Source: Hydractinia symbiolongicarpus
Lineage: Eukaryota; Cnidaria; Hydrozoa; Anthoathecata; Hydractiniidae
Direction: 5' to 3'
Length of the DNA: 64,000 bases
Assembly (NCBI RefSeq): GCF_029227915.1
Contig: NC_079881.1
Location: 27,629,501-27,693,500, forward strand
Shown: positions 38,001-51,800 of the stretch, piece after piece
Layout: each line of letters starts with the position of its first letter
How positions within the stretch are numbered: position 1 is the first letter of the stretch
The notes under the pieces: model-generated
What the model saw: the letters and a program-made list of their open reading frames with translations, nothing else
What the model was told of the DNA's origin: nothing
Databases searched by the model: none
Position numbers and translations under genes: made by a program

Positions 38001-38470
38001 ATGAGTTTACTCCCTGGGTACTTTCTTTGTATACTTTTGACTATACGGGCCGAGTCCGGGATTTACAAGAAATCGCGGGTTTTCGTTTGCCGGCGATTAA
38101 ACTTCTTTTATTCAGCGTCCCATCAAAAATGAAAAAATTTTTGAAAACTACAAGTCTCATGCGTTTTAGTGGTGAAATAATAATATCAAAAATTGTTCGG
38201 GAAATGAGTTTACTCCCTGGGTACTTTCTTTGTATACTTTTGACTATACGGGCCAAGCCCGGGATTTACGGGAAATCGCTGGTTTTCGTTTGCCGACGAT
38301 TAAACCTCTTTCATTAAGTGTTTCATCAAAAAGGAAAACACTTTTGAAAACTACAAGTCTCATGCGTTTTAGTGGTGAAAAAATAATTTAAAAAATCGTT
38401 CGGAAAATGAGTTTACTTCCTGGGTACTTTCTTTGTATACTTTTGACTATACGGGCCAAGCCCGGGATTT
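35020..38470 (+). repeat. Five-monomer unit in three copies, plus a two-monomer insert
   Basis: A 1,015-bp unit occurs at about 35,020-36,034, 36,035-37,050 and 37,456-38,470. It contains TTTACACCCTGGG, ACGGACCAAGCCCGGTATT, CCCTGGATTTGCGG, a CGTCCCATC monomer and TCAAAAAGGAAAACAC. Between the second and third copies lie two further monomers (37,051-37,455) that duplicate 34,615-35,019 with CACTTTC, GACTGTACGGG and AGTAGTGAAAAAG. The offset between first and third copies is 2,436 bp. In the third copy one AAAAATTTTTTG has become AAAAAATTTTTG. Confidence 0.8.
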
Positions 38471-41400
38471 ACGGGAAATGGCGGGTTTTCGTTTGCCGGC
38501 GATTAAACTTCTTTTAAACAGCGTCTCATCAAAAATGAAAACATTTTTGAAAACTACAAGTCTCATGGGCTTTAGTGGTTAAATAATAATTTAAAAAATC
38601 GTTCGGGAAATGAGTTTACTCCCTGGGTACTTTTTTGTATACTTTTGACTTTAAAGGCTGAGTCCGGGATTTACGGGAAATCGCAGGTTTTCGTTTGCCG
38701 GCGATTAAACTTCTTTTATTCAGCGTCTCATCAAAAATGAAAACATTTTTGAAAACTACAAGTCTCATGCGTTTTAGTGGTGAAAAAATAATATCAAAAA
38801 TCGTTCGGGAAATGAGTTTACTCCCTGGGTACTTTCTTTGTATACTTTTGACTATACGGGCAAAGCCCGGGATTTACGGGAAATGGCGGGTTTTCGTTTG
38901 CCGGCGATTAAACTTCTTTTAATCAGCGTCTCATCAAAAATGAAAACATTTTTAAAAACTACAAGTCTCATGAGATTTAGTGGTGAAATAATAATTTAAA
39001 AAATCGTTCTGGAAATGAGTTTACTCACAGGGTACTTTCTTTATATACATTCCACTATACGGGACAAGCCCGGGACTTACGGGAAATCGCGGGTTTTCGT
39101 TTGCCGGCGATTAAACCTCTTTCATTAAGCGTCTCATTAAAAATGAAAACATTTTTGAAAACTACGAGTCTCATACGTTCCAGTGGTGCAGAAATAATTG
39201 GAAAAATCGTTCGGGAAATCAGTTTACTCATTGGGTACTTTCTTTATATACATTCAACTATACGTGCCAAGCCCGGGATTTACGGGAATGCTCGGGTTTT
39301 CGTTTGCCGGCGATTAAACTTCTTTTACTGAGCGTCTCATCAAAAATGAAAACATTTTTGAAAACTACAAGTCTCATGCGTTTTAGTGGTGAAAAAATAA
39401 TTTAAAAAATCGTTCGGGAAATGACTTTACTCCCTGTGTACTTTCTTTGTATACATTTGCCTACACGGGCCAAGCCCGGGATTTACGGGAAATGGCGGGT
39501 TTTCGTTTGCCGGCGATTAAACTTCTTTTAATCAGCGTCTCATCAAAAATGAAAACATTTTTGAAAACTACAAGTCTCATGGGCTTTAGTGGTTAAATAA
39601 TAATTTAAAAAATCGTTCGGGAAATGAGTTTACTCCCTGGGTACTTTCTTTGTATACATTCGACTATACGGGACAAGCCCGGGATTTACGGGAAATCGCA
39701 GGTTTTCGTTTGCCGGCGATTAAACCTCTTTCATTAAGCGTCTCATTAAAAATGAAAACATTTTTGAGAACTACAAGTGTCATTCGTTCTAGTGGTGCAG
39801 AAATAATTTGAAAAATCGTTCGGGAAATCAGTTTACTCCTTGGGTACTTTCTTTATATACATTCAACTATACGTGCCAAGCCCGGGATTTACGGGAAATC
39901 GCGGGTTTTCGTTTGCCGGCGATTAAACTTCTTTTATTCAGCGTCTCATCAAAAATGAAAACAAGTTTGAAAACTACAAGTCTCATGCGTTTTAGTGGTG
40001 AAAATATAATTTAAAAAATCGTTCGGGAAATAAGTTTACTCCCTGGGTACTTTCTTTGTATACTTTTGACTATATGGGCCAAGCCCGGGATTTACGGGAA
40101 ATCGCGGGTTTTCGTTTGCCGGCGATTAAACTTCTTTTATTCAGCCTCTCATCAAAAATGAAAACATTTTTGAAAACTACAAGTCTTATGCGTTTTAGTG
40201 GTGAAAAAATAATTTAAAAAATCGTTCTCGAAATGAGTTTACTCACAGGGTACTTTCTTTGTATACATTGGACTATACGGACCAAGCCCGGGATTTGCGG
40301 AAAATCGCGGGTTTTCGTTTGCCGGCGATTAAACCTCTTTCATTAAGCGTCTCATCACAAATGAAAACATTTTTGAAAACTACAAGTCTCATGCATTTTA
40401 GTGGTGAAAAAATCATTTAAAAAATCGTTCGGGAAATGAGTTTACTCCCTGGGTACTTTCTTTGTATACTTTTGACTATACGGGCCGAGTCCGGGATTTA
40501 CAAGAAATCGCGGGTTTTCGTTTGCCGGCGATTAAACTTCTTTTATTCAGCGTCCCATCAAAAATGAAAAAATTTTTGAAAACTACAAGTCTCATGCGTT
40601 TTAGTGGTGAAATAATAATATCAAAAATTGTTCGGGAAATGAGTTTACTCCCTGGGTACTTTCTTTGTATACTTTTGACTATACGGGCCAAGCCCGGGAT
40701 TTACGGGAAATCGCTGGTTTTCGTTTGCCGACGATTAAACCTCTTTCATTAAGTGTTTCATCAAAAAGGAAAACACTTTTGAAAACTACAAGTCTCATGC
40801 GTTTTAGTGGTGAAAAAATAATTTAAAAAATCGTTCGGAAAATGAGTTTACTTCCTGGGTACTTTCTTTGTATACTTTTGACTATACGGGCCAAGCCCGG
40901 GATTTACGGGAAATGGCGGGTTTTCGTTTGCCGGCGATTAAACTTCTTTTAAACAGCGTCTCATCAAAAATGAAAACATTTTTGAAAACTACAAGTCTCA
41001 TGGGCTTTAGTGGTTAAATAATAATTTAAAAAATCGTTCGGGAAATGAGTTTACTCCCTGGGTACTTTTTTGTATACTTTTGACTTTAAAGGCTGAGTCC
41101 GGGATTTACGGGAAATCGCAGGTTTTCGTTTGCCGGCGATTAAACTTCTTTTATTCAGCGTCTCATCAAAAATGAAAACATTTTTGAAAACTACAAGTCT
41201 CATGCGTTTTAGTGGTGAAAAAATAATATCAAAAATCGTTCGGGAAATGAGTTTACTCCCTGGGTACTTTCTTTGTATACTTTTGACTATACGGGCAAAG
41301 CCCGGGATTTACGGGAAATGGCGGGTTTTCGTTTGCCGGCGATTAAACTTCTTTTAATCAGCGTCTCATCAAAAATGAAAACATTTTTAAAAACTACAAG

Positions 41401-42793
41401 TCTCATGAGATTTAGTGGTGAAATAATAATTTAAAAAATCGTTCTGGAAATGAGTTTACTCACAGGGTACTTTCTTTATATACATTCCACTATACGGGAC
41501 AAGCCCGGGACTTACGGGAAATCGCGGGTTTTCGTTTGCCGGCGATTAAACCTCTTTCATTAAGCGTCTCATTAAAAATGAAAACATTTTTGAAAACTAC
41601 GAGTCTCATACGTTCCAGTGGTGCAGAAATAATTGGAAAAATCGTTCGGGAAATCAGTTTACTCATTGGGTACTTTCTTTATATACATTCAACTATACGT
41701 GCCAAGCCCGGGATTTACGGGAATGCTCGGGTTTTCGTTTGCCGGCGATTAAACTTCTTTTACTGAGCGTCTCATCAAAAATGAAAACATTTTTGAAAAC
41801 TACAAGTCTCATGCGTTTTAGTGGTGAAAAAATAATTTAAAAAATCGTTCGGGAAATGACTTTACTCCCTGTGTACTTTCTTTGTATACATTTGCCTACA
41901 CGGGCCAAGCCCGGGATTTACGGGAAATGGCGGGTTTTCGTTTGCCGGCGATTAAACTTCTTTTAATCAGCGTCTCATCAAAAATGAAAACATTTTTGAA
42001 AACTACAAGTCTCATGGGCTTTAGTGGTTAAATAATAATTTAAAAAATCGTTCGGGAAATGAGTTTACTCCCTGGGTACTTTCTTTGTATACATTCGACT
42101 ATACGGGACAAGCCCGGGATTTACGGGAAATCGCAGGTTTTCGTTTGCCGGCGATTAAACCTCTTTCATTAAGCGTCTCATTAAAAATGAAAACATTTTT
42201 GAGAACTACAAGTCTCATTCGTTCTAGTGGTGCAGAAATAATTTGAAAAATCGTTCGGGAAATCAGTTTACTCCTTGGGTACTTTCTTTATATACATTCA
42301 ACTATACGTGCCAAGCCCGGGATTTACGGGAAATCGCGGGTTTTCGTTTGCCGGCGATTAAACTTCTTTTATTCAGCGTCTCATCAAAAATGAAAACAAG
42401 TTTGAAAACTACAAGTCTCATGCGTTTTAGTGGTGAAAATATAATTTAAAAAATCGTTCGGGAAATAAGTTTACTCCCTGGGTACTTTCTTTGTATACTT
42501 TTGACTATATGGGCCAAGCCCGGGATTTACGGGAAATCGCGGGTTTTCGTTTGCCGGCGATTAAACTTCTTTTATTCAGCCTCTCATCAAAAATGAAAAC
42601 ATTTTTGAAAACTACAAGTCTTATGCGTTTTAGTGGTGAAAAAATAATTTAAAAAATCGTTCTGGAAATGAGTTTACTCACAGGGTACTTTCTTTGTATA
42701 CATTGGACTATACGGACCAAGCCCGGGATTTGCGGAAAATCGCGGGTTTTCGTTTGCCGGCGATTAAACCTCTTTCATTAAGCGTCTCATCAC
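37993..42793 (+). repeat. 2,435-bp (12-monomer) tandem duplication
   Basis: Positions from 37,993 match positions from 40,428 at a constant 2,435-bp offset. The match ends at the 20-kb junction and, by continuity, continues at 62,866. The upstream limit is a difference of A (37,992) against G (40,427). Within the repeat I saw two substitutions: AAGTGTCATTC at 39,777 against AAGTCTCATTC at 42,212, and TTCTCGAAATG at about 40,226 against TTCTGGAAATG at 42,661. The unit combines types c, a, f, e, d and b. Confidence 0.85.
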
Positions 42794-42804
42794 AAATGAA
42801 AACA
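42794..42804. other. Junction of the 20-kb tandem duplication (11-bp shared segment)
   Basis: Left of this point the sequence matches the array continuing at 62,866 (GTCTCATCAC then AAATGAAAACA). Right of it the sequence matches 22,722 onward (AAATGAAAACA then CTTTTAC). The breakpoint therefore falls in the 11 bases AAATGAAAACA common to both parents. Copies differ immediately outside: C at 42,793 against A at 22,721, and C at 42,805 against T at 62,877. The two parent sites are at the same position within the monomer, so the exchange was in register. Confidence 0.85.
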
Positions 42805-45800
42805 CTTTTACAAACTACAAGTCTCATGCGTTTTAGTGGTGAAAAAATAATATCAAAAATCGTTCGGGAAATGAGTTTACTCCCTGGGTACTTTCTTTGT
42901 ATACTTTTGACTATACGGGCCAAGCCCGGGATTTACTGGAAATCGCTGGTTTTCGTTTGCCGACGATTAAACCTCTTTCATTAAGCGTTTCATCAAAAAT
43001 GAAAACACTTTTAAAAACTACAAGTCTTATGCGTTTTAGTGGTGAAAAAATAATTTAAAAAATCGTTCGGAAAATGAGTTTACTCCCTGGGTACTTTATT
43101 TGTATACTTTTGACTATACGGGCCAAGCCCGAGATTTACGGGAAATGGCGGGTTTTCGTTTGCCGGCGATTAAACCTCTTTCATTAAGCGTCTCATTAAA
43201 AATGAAAAAATTTTTGAAAACTACGAGTCTCATACGTTCTAGTGGTGCAGAATTAATTGGAAAAATCGTTCGGGAAATCAGTTTACTCATTGGGTACTTT
43301 CTTTATATACATTCAACTATACGTGCCAAGCCCGGGATTTACGGGAATGCTTGGGTTTTCGTTTGCCGGCGATTAAACTTCTTTTACTGAGCGTCTCATC
43401 AAAAATGAAAACATGTTTGAAAACTACAAGTCTCATGCGTTTTAGTGGTGAAAAAATAATTTAAAAAATCGTTCGCGAAATGACTTTACTCCCTGTGTAC
43501 TTTCTTTTTATACATTTGACTACACGGGCCAAGCCCGGGATTTACGGGAAATGGCGGGTTTTCGTTTGCCGGCGATTAAACTTCTTTTAATCAGCGTCTC
43601 ATCAAAAATGAAAACATTTTTGAAAACTACAAGTCTCATTCGTTCTAGTGGTGCAGAAATAATTTGAAAAATCGTTCGGGAAATCAGTTTACTCCTTGGG
43701 TACTTTCTTTATATACATTCAACTATACGTGCCAAGCCCGGGATTTACGGGAAATCGCGGGTTTTCGTTTGCCGGCGATTAAACTTCTTTTATTCAGCGT
43801 CTCATCAAAAATGAAAACAAGTTTGTAAACTACAAGTCTCATGCGTTTTAGTGGTGAAAATATAATTTAAAAAATCGTTCGGGAAATAAGTTTACTCCCT
43901 GGGTACTTTCTTTGTATACTTTTGACTATACGGGCCAAGCTCGGGATTTACGGGAAATCGCGGGTTTTCGTTTGCCGGCGATTAAACTTCTTTTATTCAG
44001 CCTCTCATCAAAAATGAAAACATTTTTGAAAACTACAAGTCTTATGCGTTTTAGTGGTGAAAAAATAATTTAAAAAATCGTTCTGGAAATGAGTTTACTC
44101 ACAGGCTACTTTCTTTGTAGACATTGGACTATACGGGCCAAGCCCGGGATTTACGGGAAATCGCTGGTTTTCGTTTGCCGACGATTAAACCTCTTTCATT
44201 AAGCGTTTCATCAAAAATGAAAACACTTTTACAAACTACAAGTCTCATGCGTTTTAGTGGTGAAAAAATAATTTAAAAAATCGTTCGGAAAATGAGTTTA
44301 CTCCCTGGGTACTTTCTTTGTATACTTTTGACTATACGGGCCAAGCCCGGGATTTACGGGAAATGGCGGGTTTTCGTTTGCCGGCGATTAAACTTCTTTT
44401 AATCAGCGTCTCATCAAAAATGAAAACATTTTTGAAAACTACAAGTCTCATGGGCTTTAGTGGTTAAATAACAATTTAAAAAATCGTTGGGGAAATGAGT
44501 TTACTCCCTGGGTACTTTTTTGTATACTTTTTACTTTAAAGGCTGAGTCCGGGATTTACGGGAAATCGCAGGTTTTCGTTTGCCGGCGATTAAACTTCTT
44601 TTATTCAGCGTCTCATCAAAAATGAAAACATTTTTAAAAACTACAAGTCTCATGGGCTTTAGTGGTGAAATAATAATTTAAAAAATCGTTCGGGAAATGA
44701 GTTTACTCCCTGGGTACTTTCTTTGTATACTTTTGACTATACGGGCCGAGTCTGGGATTTACGGGAAATCGCAGGTTTTCGTTTGCCGGCGATTAAACTT
44801 CTTTTATTCAGCGTCTCATCAAAAATGAAAACATTTTTGAAAACTACAAGTCTCATGCGATTTAGTGGTGAAAAGATAATTTAAAAAATCGTTCGGGAAA
44901 TGAGTTTACTCACAGGGTACTTTCTTTATATACATTCCACTATACGGAAAAGGCCGGGATTTACGGGAGATCGCGGGTTTTCGTTTGCCGGCGATTAAAC
45001 CTCTTTCATTAAGCGTCTCATTAAAAATGAAAACATTTTTGAAAACTACGAGTCTCATACGTTCTAGTGGTGCAGAATTAATTGGAAAAATCGTTCGGGA
45101 AATCAGTTTACTCATTGGGTACTTTCTTTATATACATTCAACTATACGTGCCAAGCCCGGGATTTACGGGAATGCTTGGGTTTTCGTTTGCCGGCGATTA
45201 AACTTCTTTTACTGAGCGTCTCATCAAAAATGAAAACATGTTTGAAAACTACAAGTCTCATGCGTTTTAGTGGTGAAAAAATAATTTAAAAAATCGTTCG
45301 CGAAATGACTTTACTCCCTGTGTACTTTCTTTTTATACATTTGACTACACGGGCCAAGCCCGGGATTTACGGGAAATGGCGGGTTTTCGTTTGCCGGCGA
45401 TTAAACTTCTTTTAATCAGCGTCTCATCAAAAATGAAAACATTTTTGAAAACTACAAGTCTCATTCGTTCTAGTGGTGCAGAAATAATTTGAAAAATCGT
45501 TCGGGAAATCAGTTTACTCCTTGGGTACTTTCTTTATATACATTCAACTATACGTGCCAAGCCCGGGATTTACGGGAAATCGCGGGTTTTCGTTTGCCGG
45601 CGATTAAACTTCTTTTATTCAGCGTCTCATCAAAAATGAAAACAAGTTTGTAAACTACAAGTCTCATGCGTTTTAGTGGTGAAAATATAATTTAAAAAAT
45701 CGTTCGGGAAATAAGTTTACTCCCTGGGTACTTTCTTTGTATACTTTTGACTATACGGGCCAAGCTCGGGATTTACGGGAAATCGCGGGTTTTCGTTTGC

Positions 45801-48800
45801 CGGCGATTAAACTTCTTTTATTCAGCCTCTCATCAAAAATGAAAACATTTTTGAAAACTACAAGTCTTATGCGTTTTAGTGGTGAAAAAATAATTTAAAA
45901 AATCGTTCTGGAAATGAGTTTACTCACAGGCTACTTTCTTTGTAGACATTGGACTATACGGGCCAAACCCGGGATTTGCGGAAAATCGCGGGTTTTCGTT
46001 TGCCGGCGATTAAACCTCTTTCATTAAGCGTCTCATCAAAAATGAAAACATTTTTGAAAACTACAAGTCTCATGCATTTTAGTGGTGAAAAAATAATTTA
46101 AAAAATCGTTCGGGAAATGAGTTTACTCCCTGGGTACTTTCTTTGTATACATTCGACTATACGGGCCAAGCCCGGGATTTACAAGAAATCGCGGGTTTTC
46201 GTTTGCCGGCGATTAAACTTCTTTTAATCAGCGTCTCATCAAAAATGAAAACATTTTTAAAAACTACAAGTCTCATGGGCTTTAGTGGTTAAATAATAAT
46301 TTAAAAAAACGTTGGGGAAATGAGTTTACTCCCTGGGTACTTTTTTGTATACTTTTGACTTTAAAGGCTGAGTCCGGGATTTACGGGAAATCGCAGGTTT
46401 TCGTTTGCCGGCGATTAAACTTCTTTTATTCAGCGTCTTATCAAAACTGAAAACATTTTTGAAAACTACAAGTCTCATGCGTTTTAGCGGTGAAAAAATA
46501 ATATCAAAAATCGTTCGGGAAATGAGTTTACTCCCTGGGTACTTTCTTTGTATACTTTTGACTATACGGGCCAAGCCCGGGATTTACGGGAAATCGCTGG
46601 TTTTCGTTTGCCGACGATTAAACCTCTTTCATTAAGCGTTTCATCAAAAATGAAAACACTTTTGAAAACTACAAGTCTCATGCGTTTTAGTGGTGAAAAA
46701 ATAATATCAAAAATCGTTCGGGAAATGAGTTTACTCCCTGGGTACTTTCTTTGTATACTTTTGACTATACGGGCCAAGCCCGGGATTTACGGGAAATCGC
46801 TGGTTTTCGTTTGCCGACGATTAAACCTCTTTCATTAAGCGTTTCATCAAAAATGAAAACACTTTTACAAACTACAAGTCTCATGCGTTTTAGTGGTGAA
46901 AAAATAATTTAAAAAATCGTTCGGAAAATGAGTTTACTCCCTGGGTACTTTCTTTGTATACTTTTGACTATACGGGCCAAGCCCGGGATTTACGGGAAAT
47001 GGCGGGTTTTCGTTTGCCGGCGATTAAACTTCTTTTAATCAGCGTCTCATCAAAAATGAAAACATTTTTGAAAACTACAAGTCTCATGGGCTTTAGTGGT
47101 TAAATAACAATTTAAAAAATCGTTGGGGAAATGAGTTTACTCCCTGGGTACTTTTTTGTATACTTTTTACTTTAAAGGCTGAGTCCGGGATTTACGGGAA
47201 ATCGCAGGTTTTCGTTTGCCGGCGATTAAACTTCTTTTATTCAGCGTCTCATCAAAAATGAAAACATTTTTAAAAACTACAAGTCTCATGGGCTTTAGTG
47301 GTGAAATAATAATTTAAAAAATCGTTCGGGAAATGAGTTTACTCCCTGGGTACTTTCTTTGTATACTTTTGACTATACGGGCCGAGTCTGGGATTTACGG
47401 GAAATCGCAGGTTTTCGTTTGCCGGCGATTAAACTTCTTTTATTCAGCGTCTCATCAAAAATGAAAACATTTTTGAAAACTACAAGTCTCATGCGATTTA
47501 GTGGTGAAAAGATAATTTAAAAAATCGTTCGGGAAATGAGTTTACTCACAGGGTACTTTCTTTATATACATTCCACTATACGGAAAAGGCCGGGATTTAC
47601 GGGAGATCGCGGGTTTTCGTTTGCCGGCGATTAAACCTCTTTCATTAAGCGTCTCATTAAAAATGAAAACATTTTTGAAAACTACGAGTCTCATACGTTC
47701 TAGTGGTGCAGAATTAATTGGAAAAATCGTTCGGGAAATCAGTTTACTCATTGGGTACTTTCTTTATATACATTCAACTATACGTGCCAAGCCCGGGATT
47801 TACGGGAATGCTTGGGTTTTCGTTTGCCGGCGATTAAACTTCTTTTACTGAGCGTCTCATCAAAAATGAAAACATGTTTGAAAACTACAAGTCTCATGCG
47901 TTTTAGTGGTGAAAAAATAATTTAAAAAATCGTTCGCGAAATGACTTTACTCCCTGTGTACTTTCTTTTTATACATTTGACTACACGGGCCAAGCCCGGG
48001 ATTTACGGGAAATGGCGGGTTTTCGTTTGCCGGCGATTAAACTTCTTTTAATCAGCGTCTCATCAAAAATGAAAACATTTTTGAAAACTACAAGTCTCAT
48101 TCGTTCTAGTGGTGCAGAAATAATTTGAAAAATCGTTCGGGAAATCAGTTTACTCCTTGGGTACTTTCTTTATATACATTCAACTATACGTGCCAAGCCC
48201 GGGATTTACGGGAAATCGCGGGTTTTCGTTTGCCGGCGATTAAACTTCTTTTATTCAGCGTCTCATCAAAAATGAAAACAAGTTTGTAAACTACAAGTCT
48301 CATGCGTTTTAGTGGTGAAAATATAATTTAAAAAATCGTTCGGGAAATAAGTTTACTCCCTGGGTACTTTCTTTGTATACTTTTGACTATACGGGCCAAG
48401 CTCGGGATTTACGGGAAATCGCGGGTTTTCGTTTGCCGGCGATTAAACTTCTTTTATTCAGCCTCTCATCAAAAATGAAAACATTTTTGAAAACTACAAG
48501 TCTTATGCGTTTTAGTGGTGAAAAAATAATTTAAAAAATCGTTCTGGAAATGAGTTTACTCACAGGGTACTTTCTTTGTCGACATTGGACTATACGGGCC
48601 AAACCCGGGATTTGCGGAAAATCGCGGGTTTTCGTTTGCCGGCGATTGAACCTCTTTCATTAAGCGTCTCATCAAAAATGAAAACATTTTTGAAAACTAC
48701 AAGTCTCATGCATTTTAGTGGTGAAAAAATAATTTAAAAAATCGTTCGGGAAATGAGTTTACTCCCTGGGTACTTTCTTTGTATACATTCGACTATACGG

Positions 48801-51800
48801 GCCAAGCCCGGGATTTACAAGAAATCGCGGGTTTTCGTTTGCCGGCGATTAAACTTCTTTTATTCAGCGTCTTATCAAAACTGAAAACATTTTTGAAAAC
48901 TACAAGTCTCATGCGTTTTAGTGGTGAAAAAATAATATCAAAAATCGTTCGGGAAATGAGTTTACTCCCTGGGTACTTTCTTTGTATACTTTTGACTATA
49001 CGGGCCAAGCCCGGGATTTACGGGAAATCGCTGGTTTTCGTTTGCCGACGATTAAACCTCTTTCATTAAGCGTTTCATCAAAAATGAAAACACTTTTGAA
49101 AACTACAAGTCTCATGCGTTTTAGTGGTGAAAAAATAATATCAAAAATCGTTCGGGAAATGAGTTTACTCCCTGGGTACTTTCTTTGTATACTTTTGACT
49201 ATACGGGCCAAGCCCGGGATTTACGGGAAATCGCTGGTTTTCGTTTGCCGACGATTAAACCTCTTTCATTAAGCGTTTCATCAAAAATGAAAACACTTTT
49301 ACAAACTACAAGTCTCATGCGTTTTAGTGGTGAAAAAATAATTTAAAAAATCGTTCGGAAAATGAGTTTACTCCCTGGGTACTTTCTTTGTATACTTTTG
49401 ACTATACGGGCCAAGCCCGGGATTTACGGGAAATGGCGGGTTTTCGTTTGCCGGCGATTAAACTTCTTTTAATCAGCGTCTCATCAAAAATGAAAACATT
49501 TTTGAAAACTACAAGTCTCATGGGCTTTAGTGGTTAAATAACAATTTAAAAAATCGTTGGGGAAATGAGTTTACTCCCTGGGTACTTTTTTGTATACTTT
49601 TGACTTTAAAGGCTGAGTCCGGGATTTACGGGAAATCGCAGGTTTTCGTTTGCCGGCGATTAAACTTCTTTTATTCAGCGTCTCATCAAAAATGAAAACA
49701 TTTTTAAAAACTACAAGTCTCATGGGCTTTAGTGGTGAAATAATAATTTAAAAAATCGTTCGGGAAATGAGTTTACTCCCTGGGTACTTTCTTTGTATAC
49801 TTTTGACTATACGGGCCGAGTCTGGGATTTACGGGAAATCGCAGGTTTTCGTTTGCCGGCGATTAAACTTCTTTTATTCAGCGTCTCATCAAAAATGAAA
49901 ACATTTTTGAAAACTACAAGTCTCATGCGATTTAGTGGTGAAAAGATAATTTAAAAAATCGTTCGGGAAATGAGTTTACTCACAGGGTACTTTCTTTATA
50001 TACATTCCACTATACGGAAAAGGCCGGGATTTACGGGAGATCGCGGGTTTTCGTTTGCCGGCGATTAAACCTCTTTCATTAAGCGTCTCATTAAAAATGA
50101 AAACATTTTTGAAAACTACGAGTCTCATACGTTCTAGTGGTGCAGAATTAATTGGAAAAATCGTTCGGGAAATCAGTTTACTCATTGGGTACTTTCTTTA
50201 TATACATTCAACTATACGTGCCAAGCCCGGGATTTACGGGAATGCTTGGGTTTTCGTTTGCCGGCGATTAAACTTCTTTTACTGAGCGTCTCATCAAAAA
50301 TGAAAACATGTTTGAAAACTACAAGTCTCATGCGTTTTAGTGGTGAAAAAATAATTTAAAAAATCGTTCGCGAAATGACTTTACTCCCTGTGTACTTTCT
50401 TTTTATACATTTGACTACACGGGCCAAGCCCGGGATTTACGGGAAATGGCGGGTTTTCGTTTGCCGGCGATTAAACTTCTTTTAATCAGCGTCTCATCAA
50501 AAATGAAAACATTTTTGAAAACTACAAGTCTCATTCGTTCTAGTGGTGCAGAAATAATTTGAAAAATCGTTCGGGAAATCAGTTTACTCCTTGGGTACTT
50601 TCTTTATATACATTCAACTATACGTGCCAAGCCCGGGATTTACGGGAAATCGCGGGTTTTCGTTTGCCGGCGATTAAACTTCTTTTATTCAGCGTCTCAT
50701 CAAAAATGAAAACAAGTTTGAAAACTACAAGTCTCATGCGTTTTAGTGGTGAAAATATAATATAAAAAATCGTTCGGGAAATAAGTTTACTCCCTGGGTA
50801 CTTTCTTTGTATACTTTTGACTATACGGGCCAAGCTCGGGATTTACGGGAAATCGCGGGTTTTCGTTTGCCGGCGATTAAACTTCTTTTATTCAGCCTCT
50901 CATCAAAAATGAAAACATTTTTGAAAACTACAAGTCTTATGCGTTTTAGTGGTGAAAAAATAATTTAAAAAATCGTTCTGGAAATGAGTTTACTCACAGG
51001 GTACTTTCTTTGTAGACATTGGACTATACGGGCCAAACCCGGGATTTGCGGAAAATCGCGGGTTTTCGTTTGCCGGCGATTAAACCTCTTTCATTAAGCG
51101 TCTCATCAAAAATGAAAACATTTTTGAAAACTACAAGTCTCATGCATTTTAGTGGTGAAAAAATAATTTAAAAAATCGTTCGGGAAATGAGTTTACTCCC
51201 TGGGTACTTTCTTTGTATACATTCGACTATACGGGACAAGCCCGGGATTTACGGGAAATCGCAGGTTTTCGTTTGCCGGCGATTAAACCTCTTTCATTAA
51301 GCGTCTCATTAAAAATGAAAAAATTTTTGAGAACTACAAGTCTCATTCGTTCTAGTGGTGCAGAAATAATTTGAAAAATCGTTCGGTAAATCAGTTTACT
51401 CCTTGGGTACTTTCTTTATATACATTCAACTATACGTGCCAAGCCCGGGATTTACGGGAATGCTTGGGTTTTCGTTTGCTGGCGATTAAACTTCTTTTAC
51501 TGAGCGTCTCATCAAAAATGAAAACATGTTTGAAAACTACAAGTCTCATGCGTTTTAGTGGTGAAAAAATAATTTAAAAAATCGTTCGCGAAATGACTTT
51601 ACTCCCTGTGTACTTTCTTTTTATACATTTGACTACACGGGCCAAGCCCGGGATTTTTGGGAAATGGCGGGTTTTCGTTTGCCGGCGATTAAACTTCTTT
51701 TAATCAGCGTCTCATCAAAAATGAAAACATTTTTGAAAACTACAAGTCTCATTCGTTCTAGTGGTGCAGAAATAATTTGAAAAATCGTTCGGGAAATCAG

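Larger units (their letters stand above)
22722..42793 (+). repeat. 20,072-bp segment, copy 1 (about 99 monomers)
   Basis: This segment is followed directly by a second copy at 42,794-62,865. Every landmark I compared recurs at exactly 20,072 bp with no net insertion or deletion. Private variants shared by both copies include ATTTTACTCC at 33,541, CTAGGTAATTTTTTG at 34,360s, TTGTCGACATTGG at 28,505, a 12-bp deletion at about 33,477 and a 3-bp deletion at about 34,237. I found no substitution between copies in any stretch checked. Internally it holds nested repeats: 12/13-monomer units (23,088-30,280), a five-monomer duplication (31,080-33,110), a three-fold five-monomer unit (35,020-38,470) and a 2,435-bp duplication (37,993-42,793). 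Confidence 0.93.
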
